Shown here piece by piece: positions 25,681 through 33,723 of a stretch of 64,000 nucleotides of DNA (positions are counted from its first letter, which is position 1; each line of letters opens with the position of its first letter). The position numbers and the translations under genes were made by a program. Source of the stretch: Myroides guanonis (lineage in GTDB: Bacteria; Bacteroidota; Bacteroidia; Flavobacteriales; Flavobacteriaceae); assembly GCF_900114085.1 (NCBI RefSeq), contig NZ_FORU01000010.1, positions 1 through 64,000 on the forward strand. The letters run 5' to 3'. Under the pieces are notes generated by a model. The model was not told where the DNA came from, did no database searches, and was given only the letters and a program-made list of their open reading frames with translations.

Positions 25681-26047
25681 ACGAAAAAATTAGCTTTAGG
25701 CTTAATCATTCGTAAGTTTATCATCATGCAGCAAAAGCGATGACAATGGCGGAAATTCACAAGATGGTACTTACACTGTGAAATTAATTGGAAGCTCAAA
25801 TGTAGACATACAACAAATTGCTATTACTAAAGGTGATGGTACTACAGAAACTTTCATGGAAGATTACGGAAATTCATGGGAAAGAGAAATCACTACAAAA
25901 AATGGATTTTCAGCAGAAGCAAACGCACGTGTGACTGATGGCAAATCTGGAAAATTAGAAGCACAAATAATTAAAGATGGTAAAGTAATCAAAACTAGTA
26001 ATTCAGAAGGCCCTATTCTGCTAGTATCAGTCTCTACCTTCCAATAA
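25681..26047 (+). pseudogene. broken lipoprotein gene (MmpS-like mature part)
   Basis: The mature part reads in one frame from the lipobox LSSC (25718-25729) through CSKSDDNGGNSQDG and on to the stop at 26047, about 106 residues without interruption. The signal peptide, however, is in another frame: KKLALGLII begins at 25684 behind ACG (25681) instead of ATG, and one extra base near 25709-25711 (ATTCGTA) separates the frames. Removing that base gives KKLALGLIIVSLSSCSKSDDN, a normal lipoprotein start. A promoter-like TATATTTG (25638-25645) and a terminator remain. The beta-rich mature part (VKLIGSSNVDIQQIAIT) looks like the small MmpS fold; that is tentative. A GTG at 25778 gives only an unexported 89-residue fragment. 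Confidence 0.6.
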
Positions 26048-26059
26048 CACAAAACCTTG

Positions 26060-26090
26060 TACCCCAAAAGTTTTACCGCTTCTTGGGGTA
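26060..26090. terminator. bidirectional terminator
   Basis: TACCCCAA (26060-26067) pairs with TTGGGGTA (26083-26090), with T's on the plus-strand side (TCATTTTATT). It separates the broken lipoprotein gene from the convergent MscS gene. Confidence 0.65.
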
Positions 26091-26095
26091 TCATT

Positions 26096-26920
26096 TTATT
26101 GTTCTAACCGCAAAACAGGTACTGGGAGTTTTATTCCACTTTCCTTAAACTGCCTATCTATTTCAAATCTAATATCACTGGAAATTCTATCATTATCAAA
26201 AGCCTTATTTATAAAATAATGCAATACGAATCTAACAGAAGACTCTCCAAATTCATTCAAAAAAACAAGAGGCGCAGGTTCTTTTAAAACCTCAGGATTA
26301 CCTCTAACTGACCCCAATAACAGCTCTTTTACTTTTTGCGAATCCGTTCCTATATAAACCCCTACATCAATCTTAACACGAACAACTTCATTATTCTGAG
26401 TCCAATTCCGAATAGTATCATCCATAAACTTCCTGTTAGGAATAATGAAAACTCGGTGATTTCTTGTAATTGCTGTTGTTGAACGCAGATGAATCATCTC
26501 TACACGAGCTACCTCTCCTTCAATTTCTATAACATCACCTACAGTTAGTGTCTTATCTAAAAGTATATAGATCCCCGCAATTAAATCTTGAAATATTTTT
26601 TGCAGAGCAAACCCCAAACCTACAAACAAAGCTGCAGAAGCCGTTAAAAACATATTAATATTTATACCTACAGCATTCAGTATAAAAAAGAACATGATAA
26701 TATAAACGAAATAACTTACGAAATTAAAAACACTATTTAATCGACCAACATCCTCCATATTGGTGACTTTAACAATCGTCTTCTTCAAAAAGCGCAACCC
26801 AAACCGAGTCAATAACAAAGTAAAGACAATAAATATAACCGTCCCTATAGTTACACTTATCGACTTACTAGCATAAATTTCATACTCTAAAAGCCATTGT
26901 AGCCATTTTCCAATTTTCAT
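26096..26920 (-). CDS. MscS-family mechanosensitive ion channel
   Basis: 274 residues: three N-terminal membrane helices, then the pore-lining helix and beta domain with VGLGFALQKIFQDLIAGIYI (about 100-119) and LTVGDVIEIEG, the family hallmark. The C-terminal alpha/beta cage domain is present. It opens under membrane tension to release solutes during osmotic downshock. Length is that of the minimal MscS type. Transcribed alone, with about 300 bp of non-coding DNA upstream. Confidence 0.92.
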   Translation of the reverse strand: MKIGKWLQWLLEYEIYASKSISVTIGTVIFIVFTLLLTRFGLRFLKKTIVKVTNMEDVGRLNSVFNFVSYFVYIIMFFFILNAVGININMFLTASAALFVGLGFALQKIFQDLIAGIYILLDKTLTVGDVIEIEGEVARVEMIHLRSTTAITRNHRVFIIPNRKFMDDTIRNWTQNNEVVRVKIDVGVYIGTDSQKVKELLLGSVRGNPEVLKEPAPLVFLNEFGESSVRFVLHYFINKAFDNDRISSDIRFEIDRQFKESGIKLPVPVLRLEQ

Positions 26921-27226
26921 TCTTATTCCAAATTAATTTAACATCAAAATTATTTCTCCAAACACACCCTACCACCCATTAAACTTGTAAAAACAGATAA
27001 AAAACTATTTCTTAAGTCACACAGACTTATTACAGCCGTCCTCAGAAACGAGTATTTCCAAAAACAATTGTTTTTATTTAAAGATACCACCAAATAAAAC
27101 ATTTATCCAAAATCATACTAAAATTACACATCCCATTCTTTTTACAATTCACAAATAACAAAGAGATAGCCAAATTCAATTATTGATCTTTGTATATTAG
27201 CTCATTAATTACTAAAAAATAAATCT
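26921..27226. other. intergenic region between mscS-like and PorT-like genes
   Basis: About 305 bases, AT-rich, with divergent promoters expected for both flanking genes. A 16-bp perfect palindrome (AAAAACAATTGTTTTT, 27060-27075) is the only notable element; it is simple in sequence and may be chance. No RNA gene was recognised. Confidence 0.4.
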
Positions 27227-27841
27227 ATGAAAAAACTATTACTTGCTCTTGTCATTTTAGGCTACAGCCAGTCCGAAGCTCAAGTTAAATTTAGAGGAGG
27301 AGTAAAAGCAGGGTATGCTGCATCAACAATAAATAATTTAGATGCAGATTATAGAAACGGGTTATACGCAGGTGTGTATGGAGATTTAAACTTATCCAGA
27401 ATTTACAGTATGCAATTCGAAATGCTATACTTACAACAAGGAGTTAGTGATTTACATGTATACCAAGGAAACAATCTTGCACCACAAATCCTGGATGTAA
27501 ATAGAAATTATTTATCCCTCAACTTACTCAACAAATTCTCTTTCAACAAAATTTCTATGTTTGTTGGACCTGGATTAGATATTAAAATTTCAGACAACAG
27601 CAATAGTTTACGCAATTACAGAGAATCACAGGATTACTATTCACTACCCTATGAAAACAATAGTGATGTAGATTTAACTATCAATATTGGAGTTGCCTTT
27701 AAAATAAATAACAATTTTTCTATTGAAGGAAGACTAAGACAAGGTATTATAGAGCAGATATACACCAACTCTGCTAATTATTACGGTGATTCAAACTTAA
27801 ACAAATCATTTCTACTAGGTCTAAACTACACTTTTGACTAA
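27227..27841 (+). CDS. PorT-like outer-membrane beta-barrel protein
   Basis: 204 residues: signal peptide (1-19, ...SQSEAQ), then eight-strand-type barrel with alternating aromatic strands (FRGGVKAGYAASTINN, YSMQFEMLYLQQGVSD) and a closing strand SFLLGLNYTFD ending in Phe-Asp. The family (outer membrane protein beta-barrel, PorT-related) is abundant in flavobacteria and its members are mostly uncharacterised. Transcribed alone and ended by a strong hairpin. Confidence 0.8.
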   Translation: MKKLLLALVILGYSQSEAQVKFRGGVKAGYAASTINNLDADYRNGLYAGVYGDLNLSRIYSMQFEMLYLQQGVSDLHVYQGNNLAPQILDVNRNYLSLNLLNKFSFNKISMFVGPGLDIKISDNSNSLRNYRESQDYYSLPYENNSDVDLTINIGVAFKINNNFSIEGRLRQGIIEQIYTNSANYYGDSNLNKSFLLGLNYTFD

Positions 27842-27847
27842 CAGCCT

Positions 27848-27890
27848 AAAACAACAAACCACCGAACAATATCGGTGGTTTGTTGTTTTT
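27848..27890 (+). terminator. intrinsic terminator after PorT-like gene
   Basis: A 17-bp perfect stem (27848-27864 with 27873-27889) and an 8-base loop. It is the longest perfect terminator stem in the window. Confidence 0.9.
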
Positions 27891-27935
27891 CAACATAATT
27901 TAAAACCTGTATACCCATCAAAATAGGACAAATAA

Positions 27936-27965
27936 AAAAGTCCTTTCGTTTCCGAAAGGACTTTT
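27936..27965 (-). terminator. terminator of the tRNA-Leu gene
   Basis: A 13-bp perfect stem (27936-27948 / 27953-27965) with a 4-base loop, followed on the minus strand by T's. It lies 7 bp beyond the 3' end of tRNA-Leu. Confidence 0.8.
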
Positions 27966-27972
27966 CTTAATG

Positions 27973-28054
27973 TGCGGGTGAAAGGGCTCGAACCTTCACA
28001 CCTTGCGGCACTAGATCCTAAGTCTAGCGTGTCTACCAATTCCACCACACCCGC
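27973..28054 (-). tRNA. tRNA-Leu (anticodon UAG)
   Basis: 82 nt. The acceptor stem GCGGGTG/CACCCGC, D-loop GGTAGACACGC, anticodon loop CTTAGGA (UAG), long variable arm (TGCCGCAAGGTG) and T arm GGTTCGAGCC are all present, with discriminator A. The 3' CCA is not encoded. It reads CUN leucine codons. Confidence 0.96.
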
Positions 28055-28173
28055 TTTTGTTTCATTAATCGGTTGCAAATATACGAACTGTTTTTTAATA
28101 CGCAAGAAAAATATTATTTTTTTTTATTCTTACGTTTGTAGAGCTTTAAGTAATTAAAATATCTATTGATAAA

Positions 28174-29562
28174 ATGATGAATTCAAAACAATTCGTTCAA
28201 GAAAATAAAGACCGTCTAATTGACGAACTTATTGAACTTTTAAAAATGCCATCTATTAGTGCTGACAGCGCTTATTCACAAGACGTAATCAACACGGCTG
28301 AAGCAGTAAAAGAAAGCCTTGAAAAAGCAGGCTGTGACACTGTAGAAATGTGTGAAACTCCAGGTTACCCAATCGTATATGGTGAGAAAATGATTGACCC
28401 AAGTTTACCAACCGTTTTGGTTTACGGGCATTATGACGTTCAACCAGCAGATCCGATTGAATTATGGACATCTCCTCCTTTCGAACCTGTTATTAAAAAA
28501 ACTGATATTCACCCAGAAGGAGCTATTTTCGCGCGTGGCGCTTGTGACGACAAAGGTCAGATGTTCATGCACGTAAAGGCATTCGAATACATGATTTCAA
28601 ACAATACACTTCCATGTAATGTGAAATTCATGATTGAAGGTGAAGAAGAAGTTGGTTCTGAAAGTTTAGCATGGTTTGTAAAAAGAAACCAAGAAAAATT
28701 AAAAAACGATGTTATTCTGATTTCAGACACTGGAATGATTTCAAATACTCAACCTTCTATCACAACAGGTCTAAGAGGCCTTAGCTATGTAGAAGTAGAA
28801 GTTACTGGACCAAACAGAGATCTTCACTCAGGTTTATATGGAGGAGCTGTAGCAAATCCTATCAACATATTAACTAAAATGATTGCTTCTCTTCATGATG
28901 AAAACAATCATATTACTATTCCAGGCTTCTACGATAAAGTAGAAGAACTCTCTAGAGAAGAACGCGATGAAATGGCAAAACGTCCATTCTCATTAGAAGA
29001 CTATAAAAAAGCGCTAGACATAGACGAAGTTTATGGAGAAAGTGGGTACACAACCAATGAAAGAAACTCTATTCGTCCAACTTTAGACGTTAATGGAATC
29101 TGGGGAGGCTATACTGGTGAAGGAGCTAAAACAGTAATTGCTAGTAAAGCTTTTGCTAAAATCTCTATGCGCTTAGTCCCAAACCAAGATTGGGAAGAAA
29201 TTACCGAATTGTTTAAAAAACACTTTGAAAGCATAGTTCCTAAAGGAGCTAAAGTTGTAGTAAAACCACATCATGGAGGTCAAGGATATGTTACACCTAT
29301 AGACTCTATTGGATATCAAGCTGCATCTAAAGCTTACACAGATACTTTTGGCGTTACACCTATTCCAGTTCGTTCAGGAGGAAGCATACCAATTGTAGCC
29401 TTGTTTGAAGAAGAATTAGGATCTAAATCTATTATGATGGGCTTTGGACTTGACTCAGATGCTATCCACTCTCCAAATGAACATTTTGGAGTATTCAATT
29501 ACTTAAAAGGTATTGAGACAATTCCATTGTTTTATAAGTATTTTACTGAATTAAGTAAATAA
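28174..29562 (+). CDS. M20-family dipeptidase/metallopeptidase
   Basis: 462 residues. It carries the zinc-binding set of the M20 (ArgE/DapE/ACY1/CPG2) family: VYGHYDVQPAD (His, Asp about 81-91), GACDDKGQ (shared metal-bridging Asp), EGEEEVGSE (catalytic and metal Glu pair) and DLHSGLYGG in the lid domain. A near C-terminal His in DAIHSPNEH completes the site. It should be cytoplasmic, since no signal peptide is visible, and would hydrolyse dipeptides imported by carriers such as the POT proteins in this window. It starts at ATG 28174; a second ATG follows directly. A strong terminator follows. Confidence 0.92.
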   Translation: MMNSKQFVQENKDRLIDELIELLKMPSISADSAYSQDVINTAEAVKESLEKAGCDTVEMCETPGYPIVYGEKMIDPSLPTVLVYGHYDVQPADPIELWTSPPFEPVIKKTDIHPEGAIFARGACDDKGQMFMHVKAFEYMISNNTLPCNVKFMIEGEEEVGSESLAWFVKRNQEKLKNDVILISDTGMISNTQPSITTGLRGLSYVEVEVTGPNRDLHSGLYGGAVANPINILTKMIASLHDENNHITIPGFYDKVEELSREERDEMAKRPFSLEDYKKALDIDEVYGESGYTTNERNSIRPTLDVNGIWGGYTGEGAKTVIASKAFAKISMRLVPNQDWEEITELFKKHFESIVPKGAKVVVKPHHGGQGYVTPIDSIGYQAASKAYTDTFGVTPIPVRSGGSIPIVALFEEELGSKSIMMGFGLDSDAIHSPNEHFGVFNYLKGIETIPLFYKYFTELSK

Positions 29563-29574
29563 GAATCTTTTAAT

Positions 29575-29607
29575 AAAAAAAGAGGAAGCTAAGCTTCCTC
29601 TTTTTTT
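29575..29607 (+). terminator. intrinsic terminator after M20 peptidase
   Basis: AGAGGAAGC (29581-29589) pairs with GCTTCCTCT (29593-29601), flanked by A and T runs that extend the stem. Confidence 0.9.
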
Positions 29608-29657
29608 ATTTTCCTAATCTAAAAACAATCGAGATTGCATTCTCACTAGTCCATTAG

Positions 29658-30923
29658 TCAAGAATTAATATCTTTCCCTTTATTCTTTTCCTCTATCCAC
29701 AATCCCATATATTTAGTATTCTGTAAAAAACTATGCTTCATCACTTGTCCTAAAAAACAATTCTGACGATGTGATTCAAGATTTGAAAAAACGCTTTCTA
29801 GCTGATCCTGAAATTGAACACAATGAGAAGTATTGGCATATACCTCATTTAACAACTCTACACCTAATTGTAGTTTCTCATTCCAAACTTCTTCATTTGT
29901 ATAAAGTAATATTGCCTTATCTACAATTGCGTTTAATTCATCTTCAATAAATCCTCCCCAATCAAAACCCATTGTCATAGCCTCAGATCCAACAGATGTT
30001 GTAACACTTGGAGTTCCCGCCCGCATAGCATCAATAAACTTCCCTTTCAGTCCAGCTCCAAAAGAGATAGGCGCTAACATCACACGGGCATCACCAATCA
30101 CATCCAAAGCATCTTCCGCTCTTCCATGTATTAAGAATCCTTGCTTTTCATTATGTAATTGAAATACTTTCTCTGACGGATACGCACCATAAACATGCAT
30201 TTTCACTTTTGGCAATTTAGTTCGAATCAATGGCCAGACTTCATTCTTAATACTCAAGACAGTCTGCCAATTTGGTTCGTGTATAAAATTTCCAATAAAA
30301 ACGAACCCCTCTCTTTCCTCGAAACTTTTGAAATTTCGTTGAACTTCTTTTGTCAATTTTTCTTCTAGAAAAGGTAAAAAATACAATATTTCATCAGGTA
30401 CTTTAAACTGATCTACTAATAAATCACGTTCATATTTTGATATCAGAAGTGATAAATCACAACGCATAATACTAGCTAACTCGCGCTTAGTTCTATCTGA
30501 ATACAAAAAAGGGTTTAAATCTTTTTCCTCTCTCTTTATCATTCCCTGACGTGCAAATCTCAAAAAATGCAAATCTTCTGTATCCAATATCGTCATAGCT
30601 CGAGGACATTGCTCTCCAATTTTCCATCCAAACTGTTCTTCCATCATAAAGCGATCATATAAAACAATATCAGGATTTAGATTTTTCAACACCTCATCAC
30701 TTTTGGAATCATTTAATCTAATTTCTATTTCATGAATTTCAAAAATGCTTAAATCATCACTATATTCAGATTTATTAGCCGTAGAACCAAAATAAATCTC
30801 CATTCCGCAATTTTTGAAAAAATTCAACAATTGCAACATTCTCTTACCTGCTGCTGACGATTTAGATTCAGGCCACACCTGACCAATAACAAGCAAACAC
30901 TTGTTCTTAAGTACTGTTCCCAT
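29658..30923 (-). CDS. GT4-type glycosyltransferase
   Basis: 421 residues from the ATG at 30923. A two-domain glycosyltransferase (GT-B fold): N-terminal LLVIGQVWPESKSSAAGKRML, and a C-terminal nucleotide-sugar domain with GFVFIGNFIHEPNW, GRAEDAL and MLAPISFGAGLKGKFIDAMRAG, the family 1/4 signature. The acceptor is unknown; a surface polysaccharide or glycoprotein is likely. An ATG at 30965 would add 14 residues without homology value, and a TATTTTTG -7 element (30928-30935, minus) lies inside that extension, so the shorter start is chosen. Diverges from miaE. Confidence 0.82.
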   Translation of the reverse strand: MGTVLKNKCLLVIGQVWPESKSSAAGKRMLQLLNFFKNCGMEIYFGSTANKSEYSDDLSIFEIHEIEIRLNDSKSDEVLKNLNPDIVLYDRFMMEEQFGWKIGEQCPRAMTILDTEDLHFLRFARQGMIKREEKDLNPFLYSDRTKRELASIMRCDLSLLISKYERDLLVDQFKVPDEILYFLPFLEEKLTKEVQRNFKSFEEREGFVFIGNFIHEPNWQTVLSIKNEVWPLIRTKLPKVKMHVYGAYPSEKVFQLHNEKQGFLIHGRAEDALDVIGDARVMLAPISFGAGLKGKFIDAMRAGTPSVTTSVGSEAMTMGFDWGGFIEDELNAIVDKAILLYTNEEVWNEKLQLGVELLNEVYANTSHCVQFQDQLESVFSNLESHRQNCFLGQVMKHSFLQNTKYMGLWIEEKNKGKDINS

Positions 30924-30987
30924 CCTACAAAAATAAGTCTTTGAATCGTAGAAATCCATTCTCATTTTTAATCTGTCTTATATTTCT

Positions 30988-30995
30988 TATTTTTG
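30988..30995 (+). promoter_or_regulatory. -7 promoter element for miaE
   Basis: TATTTTTG matches TAnnTTTG, 19 bp before the ATG at 31015. Confidence 0.5.
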
Positions 30996-31014
30996 TACAA
31001 AACGAAAAGGAATT

Positions 31015-31596
31015 ATGTTAGGTTTAAAACTTTTGACAGACCCAAGATGGGCTAATATTGCTGAATCAAATTTAGAGGAAATCTTAACCGACCACTGCTG
31101 GTGTGAACAAAAAGCAGCAACTAACGCTATTACTATTATCGCCTACAATTCAGAACACGAAGATTTGGTTACTGAATTAACTGATATCGCCATAGAAGAA
31201 ATGGAACATTTTAAAATGGTACACGAGATCATAAAAAAAAGGGGATACGCATTAGGTAGAGAACGCAAAGACGATTATGTGAATCAATTATATAAATTCA
31301 TGAAAAAAGATGGTAGCAGAAACGATGCTTTTATAGACAGACTACTTTTTGCAGCCATGATTGAGGCTAGAAGTTGTGAACGATTTAGAGTATTATCACA
31401 AAATATAGATGATGAAGAATTAAAGAAATTCTATTACGACTTAATGGTTTCTGAAGCTAATCATTATACTATATTTCTAAAATACGCGCGTAAATACACC
31501 GAAAAAGTAGATGTAGATAAGCGTTGGAGTGAATGGTTAGAGTTCGAAGGTAATCTCATCCAAAGCTACGGTACCAAAGAACACATACATGGTTAA
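31015..31596 (+). CDS. miaE: tRNA-(ms[2]io[6]A)-hydroxylase
   Basis: 193 residues, ferritin-like non-haem di-iron monooxygenase that hydroxylates 2-methylthio-N6-isopentenyl-adenosine at tRNA position 37. The iron ligands fit the helical pairs: DHCWCEQKAATNA, EEMEHFKMVHE, EARSCERFRVL and SEANHYTIFLKYA. Length is normal. Cytoplasmic. It is transcribed alone from a visible promoter to a perfect palindromic terminator. Confidence 0.95.
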   Translation: MLGLKLLTDPRWANIAESNLEEILTDHCWCEQKAATNAITIIAYNSEHEDLVTELTDIAIEEMEHFKMVHEIIKKRGYALGRERKDDYVNQLYKFMKKDGSRNDAFIDRLLFAAMIEARSCERFRVLSQNIDDEELKKFYYDLMVSEANHYTIFLKYARKYTEKVDVDKRWSEWLEFEGNLIQSYGTKEHIHG

Positions 31597-31600
31597 AACA

Positions 31601-31632
31601 AAAAAGCTTCAGAAAATTTTCTGAAGCTTTTT
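31601..31632. terminator. palindromic bidirectional terminator
   Basis: A 32-bp exact palindrome (16+16, core GCTTCAGAAAA/TTTTCTGAAGC) with A and T runs at the ends. It can end both miaE and the convergent DoxD-like gene. Confidence 0.85.
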
Positions 31633-31640
31633 ATTTATTC

Positions 31641-32648
31641 TTACTTTCCTACAGTAGCCGTCCATTCAATTCCACTAACATCAATCATCCTCAGCACCAA
31701 TGATTCTCGTGTATCTAAAGAAACAGGCAAACTCAAGTTAGCCTTTGCACCTAAAGGAATCACCAAGCTATGTTTTCCAGGTTTAATGTGAGCCACGTAT
31801 ATATTCTCAATATTAGAAGGCGAAAGTTTTGAAAGTGCCTCACCATCCCATTTATGTAGTATTTCTCCCGATTGTGTTTCCAATTGAATACCTATCAGGA
31901 AAGAACCATATACATCAGCTCCTTCTACCCTATACACTTGAAATTTCAATTCATTATTTTGCAATCTTACATCCGTCAATTCTAATTTCGGCTTTACAGA
32001 CTTATTATGGAGTGTTCCAAAAACACCACCATGAAATACCTGATTAGTATACAATGTTAGCCCAAGAACAGCAAAAGATCCAACAAAAACTATAGGTTTT
32101 AAATTTTTGATTGGCAATTCTCCAGAACCTAAGAGACCAAACCACTTTTTAGTAGTAAAGCTTAAATTATTCTTACTAAAATAATAATCTAAAGAACCAA
32201 TCCCACCTCCTGTAAGAAATAGCATAAAGCCCGTAGACACACCTAAAACACCTATTTGCCATTCATCCAAACAAGTTGTTCCAATCCATCCAGACCCCAA
32301 CAAAATTCCCATGGCCAAAGAAAAAACTCCAACAGCCATTAATCTCGTAAAAAGTCCAAGCATAATGAACAGACCTACTATAGCCTCTACTACCGTAAAT
32401 ACAACCATAGCCCACCACAAAGCATCAGGATGAGTCACCAAATACTCAATGATAGGTTTAATACCCAAAGCATTGGGTAAAAAATGATTAAACTTAACAC
32501 CGATGTACCCAGCTTCAGTTTCTATTAATTTATTCTCTAGTATTAACCTTCTCCAAAAAGCAGAAAAATAAGTCCACCCTACAACCATTCGAAGGCCAAG
32601 AGTAAAAAAACCAGCCGTTGTAAACGACTGTTTATTAAAAGTTTGCAT
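31641..32648 (-). CDS. DoxD-DoxA fused membrane protein (DoxX superfamily)
   Basis: 335 residues. The N-terminal half has about four to five membrane helices of the TQO small-subunit DoxD/DoxX type (MVVGWTYFSAFWRRL, VVEAIVGLFIMLGLFTRLMAVG, GSGWIGTTCLDEWQIG). The C-terminal half (about 190-335) is a beta-rich domain like DoxA. In Acidianus these are the two subunits of thiosulfate:quinone oxidoreductase; here they are one chain, as in some Bacteroidota. No sulfur-oxidation genes are near, so a thiosulfate role is unproven. A lipoprotein gene lies 49 bp upstream on the same strand. Confidence 0.75.
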   Translation of the reverse strand: MQTFNKQSFTTAGFFTLGLRMVVGWTYFSAFWRRLILENKLIETEAGYIGVKFNHFLPNALGIKPIIEYLVTHPDALWWAMVVFTVVEAIVGLFIMLGLFTRLMAVGVFSLAMGILLGSGWIGTTCLDEWQIGVLGVSTGFMLFLTGGGIGSLDYYFSKNNLSFTTKKWFGLLGSGELPIKNLKPIVFVGSFAVLGLTLYTNQVFHGGVFGTLHNKSVKPKLELTDVRLQNNELKFQVYRVEGADVYGSFLIGIQLETQSGEILHKWDGEALSKLSPSNIENIYVAHIKPGKHSLVIPLGAKANLSLPVSLDTRESLVLRMIDVSGIEWTATVGK

Positions 32649-32697
32649 AGTATTATTTGATAAAATTGTATTATAACATTAATTTCTTAGCGATATA

Positions 32698-33087
32698 TTA
32701 TAATAGAGCCAACTTTATCTTTTGAAACATAAGGTATAATGGAGGATCTGTTCCTGCCAATTGCAAAATATAGTCTTCACTAATATTCTCCTTCCTATTA
32801 AAAAAAAGATTTGCATCTAATGACGTAGCAAATGAAATTGTATTTTTAAAAAAGATGTTTTTTACTAAAACAGATTGCTCCGATTGACTAGAAGAATTAA
32901 GCATAGAGCAACTTAAACTTCCAGTACCCAAAAGAGCCTTACTAACAGATAGTGGTTTCTCTACCTCAAAATCAAAAGCTCCAAATAAATTCTGTTTTGC
33001 AGAACACCCGATTGAAGCAAATACAGTAAGTACTATCCAAAGACAACATTGCAATTGCACCGAAAAGGTCCTCTTTAACAATTTCAT
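32698..33087 (-). CDS. small predicted lipoprotein upstream of the DoxD-like gene
   Basis: 129 residues. The N-terminal hydrophobic segment ends in a lipobox-like ASIGC (Cys28), followed by a Ser-rich, beta-prone region and a hydrophobic tail (LYLMFQKIKLALL). I do not recognise a named family. It is transcribed with, and just ahead of, the DoxD-DoxA gene, so the two may act together at the inner membrane or periplasm. The call as a real gene rests on its length, signal and position. Confidence 0.55.
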   Translation of the reverse strand: MKLLKRTFSVQLQCCLWIVLTVFASIGCSAKQNLFGAFDFEVEKPLSVSKALLGTGSLSCSMLNSSSQSEQSVLVKNIFFKNTISFATSLDANLFFNRKENISEDYILQLAGTDPPLYLMFQKIKLALL

Positions 33088-33274
33088 TAAAGTTTTGTTT
33101 TTTAAATTTCATCCAAAGCTAAGAACTTTTAATATAAAAAACTCTTTTATACCAAAAGTTCATCACAAAGAAATATTCACTATTTAAAAAATCAACCTCT
33201 GAAACACAGAATGCTAATATTAAACACAGTCCTATCAAAACTACACAAGAGCTAAAAAAAAACACATTCAACTA

Positions 33275-33304
33275 TTGTATAATTAATCTTATATTCTATA
33301 TTTG
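33275..33304 (+). promoter_or_regulatory. promoter of the blaI-M56 pair
   Basis: TTG (33275-33277), exactly 19 bp, then TATATTTG (33297-33304). This is the best match to the Bacteroidota consensus in the window. Confidence 0.8.
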
Positions 33305-33322
33305 TAGAACAAGAACTACAAA
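33301..33322 (+). promoter_or_regulatory. likely BlaI-type operator
   Basis: TTTGTAG (33301-33307) and CTACAAA (33316-33322) form a perfect 7-bp dyad with an 8-base centre. It overlaps the -7 element and the start site. BlaI/MecI repressors bind dyads built on TACA/TGTA, so autorepression is the likely reading. Confidence 0.7.
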
Positions 33323-33351
33323 AGTAGTCTGCACTATCAATAAAACTGATT

Positions 33352-33720
33352 ATGATTAAACTACCACAAACAGAAGAACAATTAATGGAATATATATGGG
33401 AGCTAGAAGAAGCTTTTGCTAAAGACTTATTAGAAAAATACCAAGACCCTAAACCAGCTCAAACTACTCTAGCAACCCTATTAAAAAGATTAGCAGAAAA
33501 AGGATTCATCGATTATAAAACCTTTGGTAATTCACGTGCCTATTTTCCCATCATTAAAAAAGACGATTACTTCTCCACACATGTAAATAAAATGGTAGAA
33601 AGTTTTTTTGACAATTCGGCTTTAAAGTTTGCTTCCTTCTTCACACGAAAAAGCAAGATGACAAAAGATGAATTAGAAGAGCTAAAAAAAATAGTAGAAG
33701 ATCAACTTAAAAAACATTAA
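33352..33720 (+). CDS. BlaI/MecI/CopY-family repressor
   Basis: 122 residues. A winged-helix N-terminus (LPQTEEQLMEYIWELEEAFAKDLL...TTLATLLKRLAEKGFIDY) is followed by a dimerising C-terminus (ALKFASFFTRKSKMTKDELEELKKIV). The family represses its own promoter and is cleaved or released after a signal from a membrane metalloprotease. Its partner follows 3 bp downstream, and an operator dyad sits on the promoter. No beta-lactamase or copper ATPase gene is beside it, so the regulated targets lie elsewhere. Confidence 0.92.
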   Translation: MIKLPQTEEQLMEYIWELEEAFAKDLLEKYQDPKPAQTTLATLLKRLAEKGFIDYKTFGNSRAYFPIIKKDDYFSTHVNKMVESFFDNSALKFASFFTRKSKMTKDELEELKKIVEDQLKKH

Positions 33721-33723
33721 AAT

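Noticed and set aside
27060-27075. 16-bp palindrome AAAAACAATTGTTTTT as a regulator site
   Set aside because: Low complexity, single copy here and no regulator next to it; likely chance in AT-rich DNA.
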